Source of the DNA: an uncultured Clostridia bacterium
GTDB taxonomy: Bacteria > Bacillota > Clostridia > Christensenellales > UBA1242
Direction of reading: 5' to 3'
Assembly (NCBI GenBank): GCA_947625955.1
Contig: CANQQH010000001.1
Span: 1-38,824, forward strand
DNA length: 38,824 nt
Position 1 is the first letter of the stretch; every line of letters starts with the position of its first letter. A program made the position numbers and the translations under genes. Below the pieces are notes generated by a model. It did not search any database. It was not told where the DNA came from and saw only the letters and a program-made list of their open reading frames with translations. Of this stretch, positions 6,432 to 13,829 are shown piece after piece.

Positions 6432-7337
6432 TTACTTGTTTATAATACTATAAATCCTGTCAAGGTCCTCAGGTGAATAGTAGTCAATATAAATTCTGCC
6501 CTTCTTGTCGTTGCCAATGATTGAAACCTTTGTTGCAAAAATGCGATTAAGGTTGTTTGCAAAGTCTTTGAGTTCAAGGCTCTGCTGTTCCTTCTTTGTT
6601 GACTTACCTGGTTTTGAAAGTTTCCTAACAAGCAATTCAAGGTCTCGCACACTCATTTTCTTTGCAATAACCATGTTTGCAAGCTCAATCTGCTGTTCCT
6701 TTGATTCAATGGTGATGAGCGTTCTTGCATGCCCTGCCGAGAGTTTTCCTTGCTCAATGAGCGCGATAATCTCTTCTGGCAATGTCAAGAGCCTAAGCGT
6801 GTTTGTGACAGCTGGGCGGCTTTTACCAATTTTATCAGCAACCACGTCCTGCGTTAGGCCATAGTTTTTGATAAGGTTACTTATTGCGCGCGCAGCTTCG
6901 ATTGGGTTCAAATCCTCTCTTTGCAAGTTTTCAATGATTGAGACCTCGCTGATTTGCTCTGCGGTATAGTTCTTAACGATAACAGGCACCTTTTTGAGCC
7001 CAGCCATTCTCGCGGCGCGGAATCTTCTTTCACCAGCAATGATTTGATATCTGCTGCCGTTTTTCTGCACTATAAGTGGTTGAATAATACCATGCACCTT
7101 GATTGATTGTGCAAGTTCTTTAAGCGCTTTTTCGTCGAAATTCTTTCTTGGTTGGTTTTCGTTTCTATCAATAAGGCCGATATCAACCTCAACAACAGTT
7201 TCTGCACCCTCGATAGGTTCAGCGTCTTGCTTATTTGTTTCAACGGGCGAATCAGCCTTTTTCTCTTCTATATCATACTTCTCATATTCACCAAAAAGTG
7301 AACCCAGGCCTCTTCCCAAACCTCTTTTCATGTTCAT
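6432..7337 (-). CDS. parB: Chromosome partitioning protein ParB (Spo0J)
   Basis: ParB is a CTP-dependent DNA clamp that loads at parS and spreads to organise and segregate the origin region. The 301-residue protein has the N-terminal basic segment KRGLGRGLGSLFGE that stimulates the ParA ATPase, a ParB/Srx domain with the CTP-binding motifs GERRFR (102-107) and ENLQR (136-140), a helix-turn-helix (about 162-183, LTQDVVADKIGKSRPAVTNT) that reads parS, and a C-terminal dimer domain ending in YIDYYSPEDLDRIYSIIN. The start (7337) is separated from the parA stop by one base, with GGGG about ten bases upstream; a second ATG follows two codons later. parS-like sites lie just downstream and in ftsH. 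Confidence 0.97.
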   Translation of the reverse strand: MNMKRGLGRGLGSLFGEYEKYDIEEKKADSPVETNKQDAEPIEGAETVVEVDIGLIDRNENQPRKNFDEKALKELAQSIKVHGIIQPLIVQKNGSRYQIIAGERRFRAARMAGLKKVPVIVKNYTAEQISEVSIIENLQREDLNPIEAARAISNLIKNYGLTQDVVADKIGKSRPAVTNTLRLLTLPEEIIALIEQGKLSAGHARTLITIESKEQQIELANMVIAKKMSVRDLELLVRKLSKPGKSTKKEQQSLELKDFANNLNRIFATKVSIIGNDKKGRIYIDYYSPEDLDRIYSIINK

Positions 7338-7338
7338 A

Positions 7339-8148
7339 TTACTTTACCCCTTTGTTCTTACGCATAATTTTTTTATAGTCAACTTTGTTCTTATCAAAAT
7401 ATTCCTCAGTCAGTTTCAAATACGCCAAACTTCCTTGGCACGACTTATCATATAAATAAATTGGCATACCAAAGCTTGGCGCCTCAGCCAAACGAACATT
7501 TCTTGGAATGGTTGTGTTGAACACCGAACTTCCAAAAAACTTGCCAATTTCCTCAGCAACTTGCCTTCCAAGATTACTTCTGCTATCGCGCATAGTCAAA
7601 ACAACGCCTTCAACTTGAAGTTGAGGATTGAGCATTGTTTTCTTCACAAGTCGTATGGTGTTCATGAGCTGGCTCAAACCTTCAAGGGCAAAAAATTCGC
7701 ACTGTATTGGAATTATAACCCCATCAGCAGCCGTCAGCGCATTGACTGTTAGAAGTGCCAGAGATGGTGGGCAGTCAATAGTTATATAATCATAACTATT
7801 TTTTACTTCATTCAAAGCTTTTTTCAAAACATTTTCGCGCTCTTTCATATACACGAGTTCAACTTCAACACCAGCCAAATCAATATTTGCTGGCAAAATA
7901 TCAAGTCCCGGTATTTCAGTTTTGCGAATAACCTCTTTTGCGTCGGCGTTTCCGCTGATAACATCATAGATAGACCTAACGTCGCCAGTTTTGTCTTGAC
8001 CAAGACCGCTGGTTGCGTTGCCTTGCGGGTCAACATCAACAACCAAAACTTTTTTGCCCATGAGAGCCATATAGGTTGACATGTTGATGCAGGTTGTGGT
8101 TTTTCCAACGCCGCCTTTCTGGTTTGTGAATGCTATAATTTTTCCCAT
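7339..8148 (-). CDS. parA: Chromosome partitioning ATPase ParA (Soj)
   Basis: This 269-residue ParA/MinD-type ATPase binds DNA non-specifically as an ATP dimer and drives ParB-parS movement. In Bacillus, Soj also regulates DnaA. It shows the deviant Walker A KGGVGKTT (11-18) with the signature lysine K11, the A' motif VLVVDVDPQGNAT, and the Walker B-like YITIDCPPSL. There is no N-terminal helix-turn-helix, so it is the short chromosomal type rather than a plasmid ParA. The start has AGAGG nine bases upstream. It heads a two-gene operon with parB; an AT-rich extended -10 (TGTTATATT, near 8170-8178 on the minus strand) could serve as promoter. Confidence 0.97.
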   Translation of the reverse strand: MGKIIAFTNQKGGVGKTTTCINMSTYMALMGKKVLVVDVDPQGNATSGLGQDKTGDVRSIYDVISGNADAKEVIRKTEIPGLDILPANIDLAGVEVELVYMKERENVLKKALNEVKNSYDYITIDCPPSLALLTVNALTAADGVIIPIQCEFFALEGLSQLMNTIRLVKKTMLNPQLQVEGVVLTMRDSRSNLGRQVAEEIGKFFGSSVFNTTIPRNVRLAEAPSFGMPIYLYDKSCQGSLAYLKLTEEYFDKNKVDYKKIMRKNKGVK

Positions 8149-8307
8149 AATGAAACCTCTTACTAAAATAATATAACATTTTTGACTTTTTGGCTAGCAA
8201 TTTTGATAAATATATATAAAATATATAATATTAAAATATACATGTGATTTTTTCCACAAAGCAGAACCACAAACAAGCAAACACAACAAACACCAAAATT
8301 GCAAAAC

Positions 8308-8341
8308 AAAAAAATAGGAGTTGATGAAAAATCAACTCCTA
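8308..8341 (-). terminator. Intrinsic terminator facing the rubrerythrin gene
   Basis: An 11-pair stem (TAGGAGTTGAT 8315-8325 with ATCAACTCCTA 8331-8341, loop GAAAA) is followed on the minus strand by seven T. It would stop transcripts coming from the rubrerythrin gene before they enter the parA promoter. No gene is seen in 8149-8441. Confidence 0.8.
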
Positions 8342-8380
8342 AAAACAAAAACTATAAAATTTGCTAAAACTTACAAAACT

Positions 8381-8438
8381 GAAATTTTATTTGTAAATTA
8401 CAAAGCAAATCTTGGAAAATTTTACAAATAAAAATTTC
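8381..8438 (-). repeat. AT-rich inverted repeat after rubrerythrin
   Basis: GAAATTTTATTTGTAAA (8381-8397) pairs with TTTACAAATAAAAATTTC (8421-8438) apart from one bulged base, around a 23-base loop. It ends three bases from the rubrerythrin stop, so it would form a 3' stem in that mRNA. Confidence 0.6.
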
Positions 8439-8441
8439 ATT

Positions 8442-9044
8442 TTATTCAATTTGTTCTGCATCACCGGTGAGCGTTATTTTGATATAGCCTTGGTCAAAAC
8501 CGCATATTGGGCACTTTTTCCAGCCTTTTTTGAGAGTGTCCTCATGCCCGCAATTCATGCATTTGAGTTTTGACGCCTCATCAAAGGAATAAAGCGTTGA
8601 ATTTTTCAGCATTTGATAAAGGCTTGAAAGCACTTTTGCGTGGCACGCCTCAATTTTTGCAATCTGTTCAATCTTGGTTGCAATGTCGTCAAAACCTTCT
8701 TTTCTTGCAACCTTCGCAAAGTTTGGATAAACGCTGTCGAATTGCCTCTGTTCGTTCTCTGCCTTTATTTTCAGCATTTCAACGAGGTTCGAGTGTTGCA
8801 TTGGATAGGTTGCCTTTATCTCAACCATATCAACTCCGCCCTCGCACGCCGAGCCAATATAGTCATAGAAGACCTTGCCGTGCGCCATTTCATTTGTTGC
8901 AAGTTGTTTCAAAATTGTTGAAACCTGACTGAGTTTTTGCTGAGTTGCCATGTCCGCCATGTATTGATATTTTGCGCCATCCTGACATTCCGCAGCAAAA
9001 GCTCGTGTTAAATTTTTGAGTGTTTCACTATTTCTAAAATCCAT
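8442..9044 (-). CDS. Rubrerythrin (ferritin-like diiron plus rubredoxin-like domain)
   Basis: Rubrerythrins reduce hydrogen peroxide in anaerobes, using a diiron centre fed by a rubredoxin-type iron site. Visible diiron ligands are E19, E52-x-x-H55, E96 or a neighbouring Glu, and E132-x-x-H135. The C-terminal iron site is CMNC (162-165) and CPIC (178-181). I chose the ATG at 9044 (200 residues) because GGAGG lies six bases upstream and the product then begins MDFRNSETLKNL as in the family; an upstream ATG at 9071 would add nine residues without a ribosome site. It is a single-gene unit with two downstream hairpins, and suggests an anaerobic host. Confidence 0.93.
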   Translation of the reverse strand: MDFRNSETLKNLTRAFAAECQDGAKYQYMADMATQQKLSQVSTILKQLATNEMAHGKVFYDYIGSACEGGVDMVEIKATYPMQHSNLVEMLKIKAENEQRQFDSVYPNFAKVARKEGFDDIATKIEQIAKIEACHAKVLSSLYQMLKNSTLYSFDEASKLKCMNCGHEDTLKKGWKKCPICGFDQGYIKITLTGDAEQIE

Positions 9045-9181
9045 TTTTGCCTCCAACTGAATTATGCCCATACCGCTTTTGGCTATACAATTTTATTTGA
9101 AAAACAAGCATAAACAGTGCACTTTTCATGGTTTAGCAATGGCATTTTGCACTTTTTCGTTTTGAAGAGAGCCATATTCGT

Positions 9182-9210
9182 TTGACATTTAGTCTATTTT
9201 AATATAATTT
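9182..9210 (+). promoter_or_regulatory. Promoter of the ABC exporter operon, close to the start codon
   Basis: TTGACA (9182-9187) is followed by TATAAT (9203-9208) at 15 bases, or by TAATTT (9205-9210) at 17 bases. Either puts the transcript start within about 4-8 bases of the ATG at 9220. There is no ribosome site in front of this ATG, so the message may be leaderless. Confidence 0.6.
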
Positions 9211-9219
9211 AATAATACA

Positions 9220-10845
9220 ATGAAAAACGCTAAAAAGAAGCAAAATGAATTTAGACCAATGAGTTACCTCAAAAAGTACACTCATTATGTTGTTTTGGGA
9301 CCAATTTGCAAAGCACTTGAAGCGCTGAGCGAAGTGTTCTCTCCGTTTATCATGGCAAAAATTATTGATATTGGCATTCCAAGCAAAGACAACAGCTACA
9401 TTGTGAAAATGTCGATAGTGATACTTCTCATCAACATCTTAGGTATGGTTTTTGCAATTCTCGGGCAGAAGTTTGCGTCGCTCACGAGTGAAGGCATGGG
9501 GCGAGATATGCGAAATGATGTTTTTGAGCACATCAACACCTATTCCTACTCAGAACTCGACAAGTTTGGAACGTCCACAATCCTCAACCGCACCCTCAAC
9601 GACACCTACCGAATCCACGAGGGCACGAGTGCAATTTTGCGAAATATCATGCGCATACCATTTCTTTTGCTAGGTTCGCTCGTCATGGCAATGTGCGTTA
9701 ACATCAAGCTTTCGCTCATCTTCCTTGTTGTTTCACCAATACTACTTTTCATTGTTTTTTATGTTATGAAAAAATTGCAACCTCTCATCACCGAGGGCAA
9801 AAAAAGGCTTGACACAACAACTCAAATCACAAGCGAAAACCTGACAGGCGTGAGGGTGGTGAGAGCTTTCAACAAGCAAAACTACTTTGGTGGCATACAA
9901 ATCAATCTTGGTGGCATTTCACAAGGTAATTTGCTGGCCTTCATCAACTATTTTGCGCAAATTTCTTCCGCTCTCGTCATGTTTGCGAGGATTATCACAA
10001 TCTTCACAAGAATGAAAATCTCATCAAACCGTATTAATGAACTCTTCGAAACAAAAAATAGCATAACATCCCCTCAAAATCCAGTCAAAATCGACCCAGC
10101 TTCACCAGACTTTGGCAAAGTTGAGTTTCAAGATGTTTGCTTCTCATATAGCAATCTCAAAAACATTGTCAACAACCTTTCGATAACTGTCAATCCGGGT
10201 GACACAATTGGAATTATCGGCGGAACAGGAAGCGGAAAAAGCAGCATTGTGAACCTCATTCCAAGGTTCTATGATGTTTCGTCGGGTGCCGTTTTGGTTG
10301 GCGGAAATAATGTTAAAAAATACGATGTTGAACAGCTTCGCGACATCATTGGTATTGTGCCGCAAAACCCAACACTTTTCACTGGCACAATCCGTCAAAA
10401 TCTTTCCTGGCGAAAACCTGACGCAACCGATGAAGAAATCATAAAAGCACTAAAAATTGCGCAGGCATATGACTTTGTTGCTGAATATCCCGAGTTTCTC
10501 GACCACCCAGTTCAGCGTGGTGGAACGAACTTTTCCGGCGGGCAAAAACAGCGCCTCACCATTGCAAGGGCGCTTGTTGGTAACCCACCAATTCTTATTC
10601 TTGACGACAGCACTTCCGCGCTCGACTTTGCAACTGACGCAAAGCTTCGAAAGGCAATAAAGACCATGCTGAAATCAACCACATTCATTGTTTCTCAGCG
10701 CACAAACTCAATCAAAGACTGTGATCAAATCATTGTTGTGGATTCGGGTAATATTCTTGATATCGGCACGCACGAGCAACTACTCGAAAGGTGCAGCTTG
10801 TATCAAGAGATTCACCAGTCTCAAAACAAAAAGGAGGCGCTATGA
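9220..10845 (+). CDS. ABC exporter subunit, degenerate ATP site, internally shortened
   Basis: This is the first half of a heterodimeric ABC exporter (YheI/TM287-type). The ATPase half is complete: Walker A GGTGSGKS (334-341), signature FSGGQ (438-442), Walker B ILILDD (458-463). Asp 463 replaces the catalytic Glu, and Gln 493 (VSQR) replaces the switch His; both are typical of the non-hydrolysing site of heterodimeric exporters. The membrane half is short: after VRAFNKQNY (222) it jumps to FGGIQINLGG, whereas the partner protein has about 43 more residues between the same landmarks. The missing part covers the second coupling helix and most of membrane segment 5. The total of 541 residues is below the usual 570-600. 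The start at 9220 has no ribosome site; Met 14 is an alternative. The stop overlaps the next start (ATGA). Confidence 0.9.
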   Translation: MKNAKKKQNEFRPMSYLKKYTHYVVLGPICKALEALSEVFSPFIMAKIIDIGIPSKDNSYIVKMSIVILLINILGMVFAILGQKFASLTSEGMGRDMRNDVFEHINTYSYSELDKFGTSTILNRTLNDTYRIHEGTSAILRNIMRIPFLLLGSLVMAMCVNIKLSLIFLVVSPILLFIVFYVMKKLQPLITEGKKRLDTTTQITSENLTGVRVVRAFNKQNYFGGIQINLGGISQGNLLAFINYFAQISSALVMFARIITIFTRMKISSNRINELFETKNSITSPQNPVKIDPASPDFGKVEFQDVCFSYSNLKNIVNNLSITVNPGDTIGIIGGTGSGKSSIVNLIPRFYDVSSGAVLVGGNNVKKYDVEQLRDIIGIVPQNPTLFTGTIRQNLSWRKPDATDEEIIKALKIAQAYDFVAEYPEFLDHPVQRGGTNFSGGQKQRLTIARALVGNPPILILDDSTSALDFATDAKLRKAIKTMLKSTTFIVSQRTNSIKDCDQIIVVDSGNILDIGTHEQLLERCSLYQEIHQSQNKKEAL

Positions 10846-12659
10846 GTGAAAATTCGCAGATGAGTAGTGAACTTGTCCGCCAGAAAGAGACAAGACACTT
10901 CAAATCAAGATTCATGAAAAATAGAAGCGCTTTCCAAATTGTTTCGAAAGTGTTCAAGGTCGCAAGACCATATCGGCAATATCTCTATCTCACATTTTTG
11001 TTCGACTTTATCAACTCAATTGCCGAACTTCTTGTTCCAATTTTCTTGGGAAAAGCTATCGGCGCTGCGATTGGAAAGGGTAATGTTAACTTCAAACTTA
11101 TCACTATATATTCACTTGTGATGATTGGCTGCGTTTTAATAGCCGCTCTCTTCAACGCTCTTGGTTCGCTGACCATAAACGCCTATAACTATAAAGCCAC
11201 CTACAAGATTCGCGACCTGCTTTTCAAAAAAATAAATTCACTGCCGCTCTCGTTCATCGACACCACATCTCACGGTGACCTGCTTTCAAGAATGATAAAT
11301 GATATCGACGTTATGACCGACGGCTTCCTCGAAAGCTTCGCCGCTGTTATCTCGGGCATCGTGTCGCTTGTTGGAACGCTTGTTGCAATGCTTATTTTGA
11401 ATATTCCACTGGCACTTATCATTGTAACTCTAACGCCGCTGAGTATTATTTCGTCTGCCTACATCATCAAAAAATCCAAGAAATATTTCAATTTGGAAGT
11501 TCAGTCGCTCGGTGACCTTTCAGGTTATTTGGAAGAATATATTGCGGGCGAAAGAGTTGTTAAAGCTTTCAACCATGAACCTGAGAGCGTCAAAGATTTC
11601 GCAAAAATCAACCAAAACTACTATAAAATTGGTGAAAAATCGCAATTTTATTCAAATCTTTCTGCTCCAACAACAAGATTTGTTAATGGTATTGTCTATG
11701 GCGTGGTTGGTCTTTTTGGTGCGTTCCAAGCCATCCGCGGAATTATTAGTGTTGATATAATTTCAACATTCTTGTCGTATGCAAACTCTTTTGGAAGACC
11801 TTTCAATGAAATCAGCAGCAACATTTCAGACATACAATCTTCCTTTGCTGCTGCCGGGCGTGTTTTCAATATTTTGGAAGAGCCTGATGAAGTCAGCGAT
11901 GAGAATCTGCCAGACCTTCTCAGTTGCGACGGAAATGTTTCAATCAAGAACGTCAACTTCTCATATATTCCAAAAGTGAAGCTCATTCAAAACTTCAACT
12001 TGGAAGTGAAGCAGGGAATGAAAGTTGCAATCGTTGGCCCAACCGGGTGCGGAAAATCCACGCTCATTAACCTTCTCATGCGCTTCTATGACGTTAACAG
12101 TGGAACTATCAGCGTTAGTGGAAATAACATAAAAGAAATAACGCGTTCAAGCCTGAGAAATAAGTATGGAATGGTGCTTCAAGAGACCTGGCTTTTCAAC
12201 GCGTCCATTCGCGACAACATTGCCTATGGCAATCCAAACATTCCTCTCGACGAAGTCATCGCGGCGGCAAAATTAGCTGGTATTCACGAGTTTATTGAGA
12301 AGATGCCAAACAAATATGACACAATGGTCATTGAGGGCGGAAATAACCTCTCTCAGGGCGAAAAACAGCTGCTTTGCATTGCAAGAGTAATGCTACTGAA
12401 ACCGCCTATGCTCATACTGGATGAGGCAACGAGTAATATCGACACAAGAACTGAAATGAACATTCAAAACGCGTTCAACAACATCATGCATGGCAGAACG
12501 TCCTTCGTTGTTGCCCACAGGCTTTCAACCATAACCAACGCAGATATCATTCTTGTGATGAATAAAGGTAATGTTATTGAGCAAGGAACTCACCAAGAAC
12601 TTCTCGATAAAAAAGGCTTCTATTACAATCTCTATAATAGCCAATTTGCGAAGGTATAA
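10842..12659 (+). CDS. ABC exporter subunit with canonical ATP site
   Basis: This second half of the exporter has 605 residues. A six-helix membrane domain (about 45-330) is followed by Walker A GPTGCGKS (399-406), Q-loop VLQETWLF, signature LSQGE (503-507), Walker B LILDE with catalytic Glu 528, and switch His 559 (VVAHRLSTI). The signature is LSQGE instead of LSGGQ; in such heterodimers the weak signature completes the degenerate site of the partner. The ATG overlaps the first gene by four bases and has AAGGAGG four bases upstream. The substrate (drug, lipid or peptide) cannot be told from sequence. A long polar N-terminal tail of about 35 residues precedes the first helix. Confidence 0.93.
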   Translation: MSENSQMSSELVRQKETRHFKSRFMKNRSAFQIVSKVFKVARPYRQYLYLTFLFDFINSIAELLVPIFLGKAIGAAIGKGNVNFKLITIYSLVMIGCVLIAALFNALGSLTINAYNYKATYKIRDLLFKKINSLPLSFIDTTSHGDLLSRMINDIDVMTDGFLESFAAVISGIVSLVGTLVAMLILNIPLALIIVTLTPLSIISSAYIIKKSKKYFNLEVQSLGDLSGYLEEYIAGERVVKAFNHEPESVKDFAKINQNYYKIGEKSQFYSNLSAPTTRFVNGIVYGVVGLFGAFQAIRGIISVDIISTFLSYANSFGRPFNEISSNISDIQSSFAAAGRVFNILEEPDEVSDENLPDLLSCDGNVSIKNVNFSYIPKVKLIQNFNLEVKQGMKVAIVGPTGCGKSTLINLLMRFYDVNSGTISVSGNNIKEITRSSLRNKYGMVLQETWLFNASIRDNIAYGNPNIPLDEVIAAAKLAGIHEFIEKMPNKYDTMVIEGGNNLSQGEKQLLCIARVMLLKPPMLILDEATSNIDTRTEMNIQNAFNNIMHGRTSFVVAHRLSTITNADIILVMNKGNVIEQGTHQELLDKKGFYYNLYNSQFAKV

Positions 12660-12725
12660 TCTCTTTTCTCACCGCATTGAATATAGATAATATTTGTTAT
12701 TAATAGTAGTTTTAGTAGTAGGGGC

Positions 12726-12838
12726 TGTTAATAAGTTAAAAACTCACTTTATGCTTGTTTTTTCCAGCGTTTCAAGTGTTGAAAAACTCTTAATAACTAT
12801 GTTGAAAAACTCGAAGTTTTGAACATAAATGTTAATAA
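12726..12838. repeat. Short direct repeats between the exporter and SpoIID genes
   Basis: TGTTGAAAAACTC occurs at 12777-12789 and 12800-12812, with a degraded copy AGTTAAAAACTC at 12734-12745. TGTTAATAA occurs at 12726-12734 and 12830-12838, with CTTAATAA between them. No strong terminator for either converging gene is evident apart from AAAACT-CGA-AGTTTT near 12805-12820. The role is unknown. Confidence 0.45.
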
Positions 12839-13725
12839 CCTATGGTAACGCCGTCGAAGTAGTAGGAGATGATGTCTTTGTAGTTCATCTTTGCCTCAGC
12901 TTGCTTGATGGCGTTTTCTTGTGAGAGCCCCACGCCGTGACCATAGCCCAGCCCAGAAAAGACAATATTGTTATTTGAAACTGAAATTGATTCTATTTTT
13001 GTTGACCTAAGTTTTGTTGAGCCAAGTTCAGCGCGGAAAGTCTTTGCGTCTATTTCTTTTGCACCAACCAAGAAGGTTAAACATCTCCCGCTTTCGCCAA
13101 TTTCACCTTTTTTGAAAGAGGTGATACTATTAACGCTCACTCCCATGTTTCTAAGCGCGGAAAGAACTTCGTCTTTTGGCGCACTATACTCCCAACGATA
13201 GTCTTTGGTGTTTTCTTCATCAGTTTTAACACTCTTGATATAGCCAAGCTCGTCTTTTGAATTGAAGCCTTCACTTAGGGCTGCTGTTTGCCCGCCAGCG
13301 TTTGAATGAAAGTAGGCGTCGATGAGTTCACCATTATACCTCACAACAATTCCCTTTGTTTCTTTGACCGCTTTTTTAATGTTGCTGTTGACCTTTTCTT
13401 TGCTGTATGCCTGAGCCTCGTTGATGTCGGTTGAAATGTCGGCATTTTCGTATTTTGACTTGCCTGTTTCAATGAACTTCATGACAAATGTACGCGCCAA
13501 AACAGCCTGCGCTTTGAGAGCCTCGATGGGTGAATCGTTGTCTATTTCGCCAGCAACCACGCCTTCAATATATTCTTCAAAATTAAGTTTTTCAATAGTC
13601 TCAGTTTGAGTGTTGAAAAGGCTTATTTCTTTTGGCGTTTTTTTGCAAGAACCAAACACAAAAAGTGTTGGAATAATAATGGCCAAAAGCAAAGTGAAAA
13701 TGATGGAGCGTTTGACTTTTTTCAT
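12832..13725 (-). CDS. SpoIID/LytB-domain protein
   Basis: SpoIID-domain proteins are peptidoglycan lytic transglycosylases; SpoIID itself acts in engulfment during sporulation, while related proteins act on the vegetative wall. This 297-residue protein has a hydrophobic N-terminus (about 7-25) ending VFGSC, compatible with a lipoprotein, then the domain: LNFEEYIEGVVAGEI with the Glu equivalent to the catalytic one, ALKAQAVLARTF, YFHSNAGGQT, and GYGHGVGLSQ near the C-terminus, all typical. The start has AGAGG ten bases upstream. It has no spoIIR or spoIIQ neighbour, so it could be a paralogue rather than sporulation-specific SpoIID. It is divergent from the leucine-rich-repeat gene. Confidence 0.88.
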   Translation of the reverse strand: MKKVKRSIIFTLLLAIIIPTLFVFGSCKKTPKEISLFNTQTETIEKLNFEEYIEGVVAGEIDNDSPIEALKAQAVLARTFVMKFIETGKSKYENADISTDINEAQAYSKEKVNSNIKKAVKETKGIVVRYNGELIDAYFHSNAGGQTAALSEGFNSKDELGYIKSVKTDEENTKDYRWEYSAPKDEVLSALRNMGVSVNSITSFKKGEIGESGRCLTFLVGAKEIDAKTFRAELGSTKLRSTKIESISVSNNNIVFSGLGYGHGVGLSQENAIKQAEAKMNYKDIISYYFDGVTIGY

Positions 13726-13790
13726 AGTTTTTTTTCCTCTTTCTTAGGTTTTGAAAAATATATATAATTTATACCTGGTTTATTAATTAC

Positions 13791-13819
13791 TTGACGAAAT
13801 TTGGCTTTGCCATTAAAAT
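13791..13819 (+). promoter_or_regulatory. Promoter of the leucine-rich-repeat protein, next to the start codon
   Basis: TTGACG (13791-13796) and TAAAAT (13814-13819) are 17 bases apart. The transcript would begin near 13825-13827, only a few bases before the ATG at 13830. No ribosome site lies in between, as with the exporter gene. Confidence 0.6.
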
Positions 13820-13829
13820 TAATAATAAG

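Noticed and set aside
8163..8348. Minus-strand frame of 61 codons upstream of parA
   Set aside because: It runs through the terminator hairpin at 8308-8341 and the promoter region of parA; composition is typical of AT-rich spacer.
12726..12838. Replication origin with DnaA boxes
   Set aside because: The repeated TTATTAACA differs from TTATNCACA at the conserved C, no cluster of true boxes is present, and dnaA is not in the window.
13791..13829. TTG start of the leucine-rich-repeat protein 13 codons upstream
   Set aside because: TTGACG fits better as the -35 box of the promoter; the product from the ATG at 13830 starts with a normal signal-anchor sequence.
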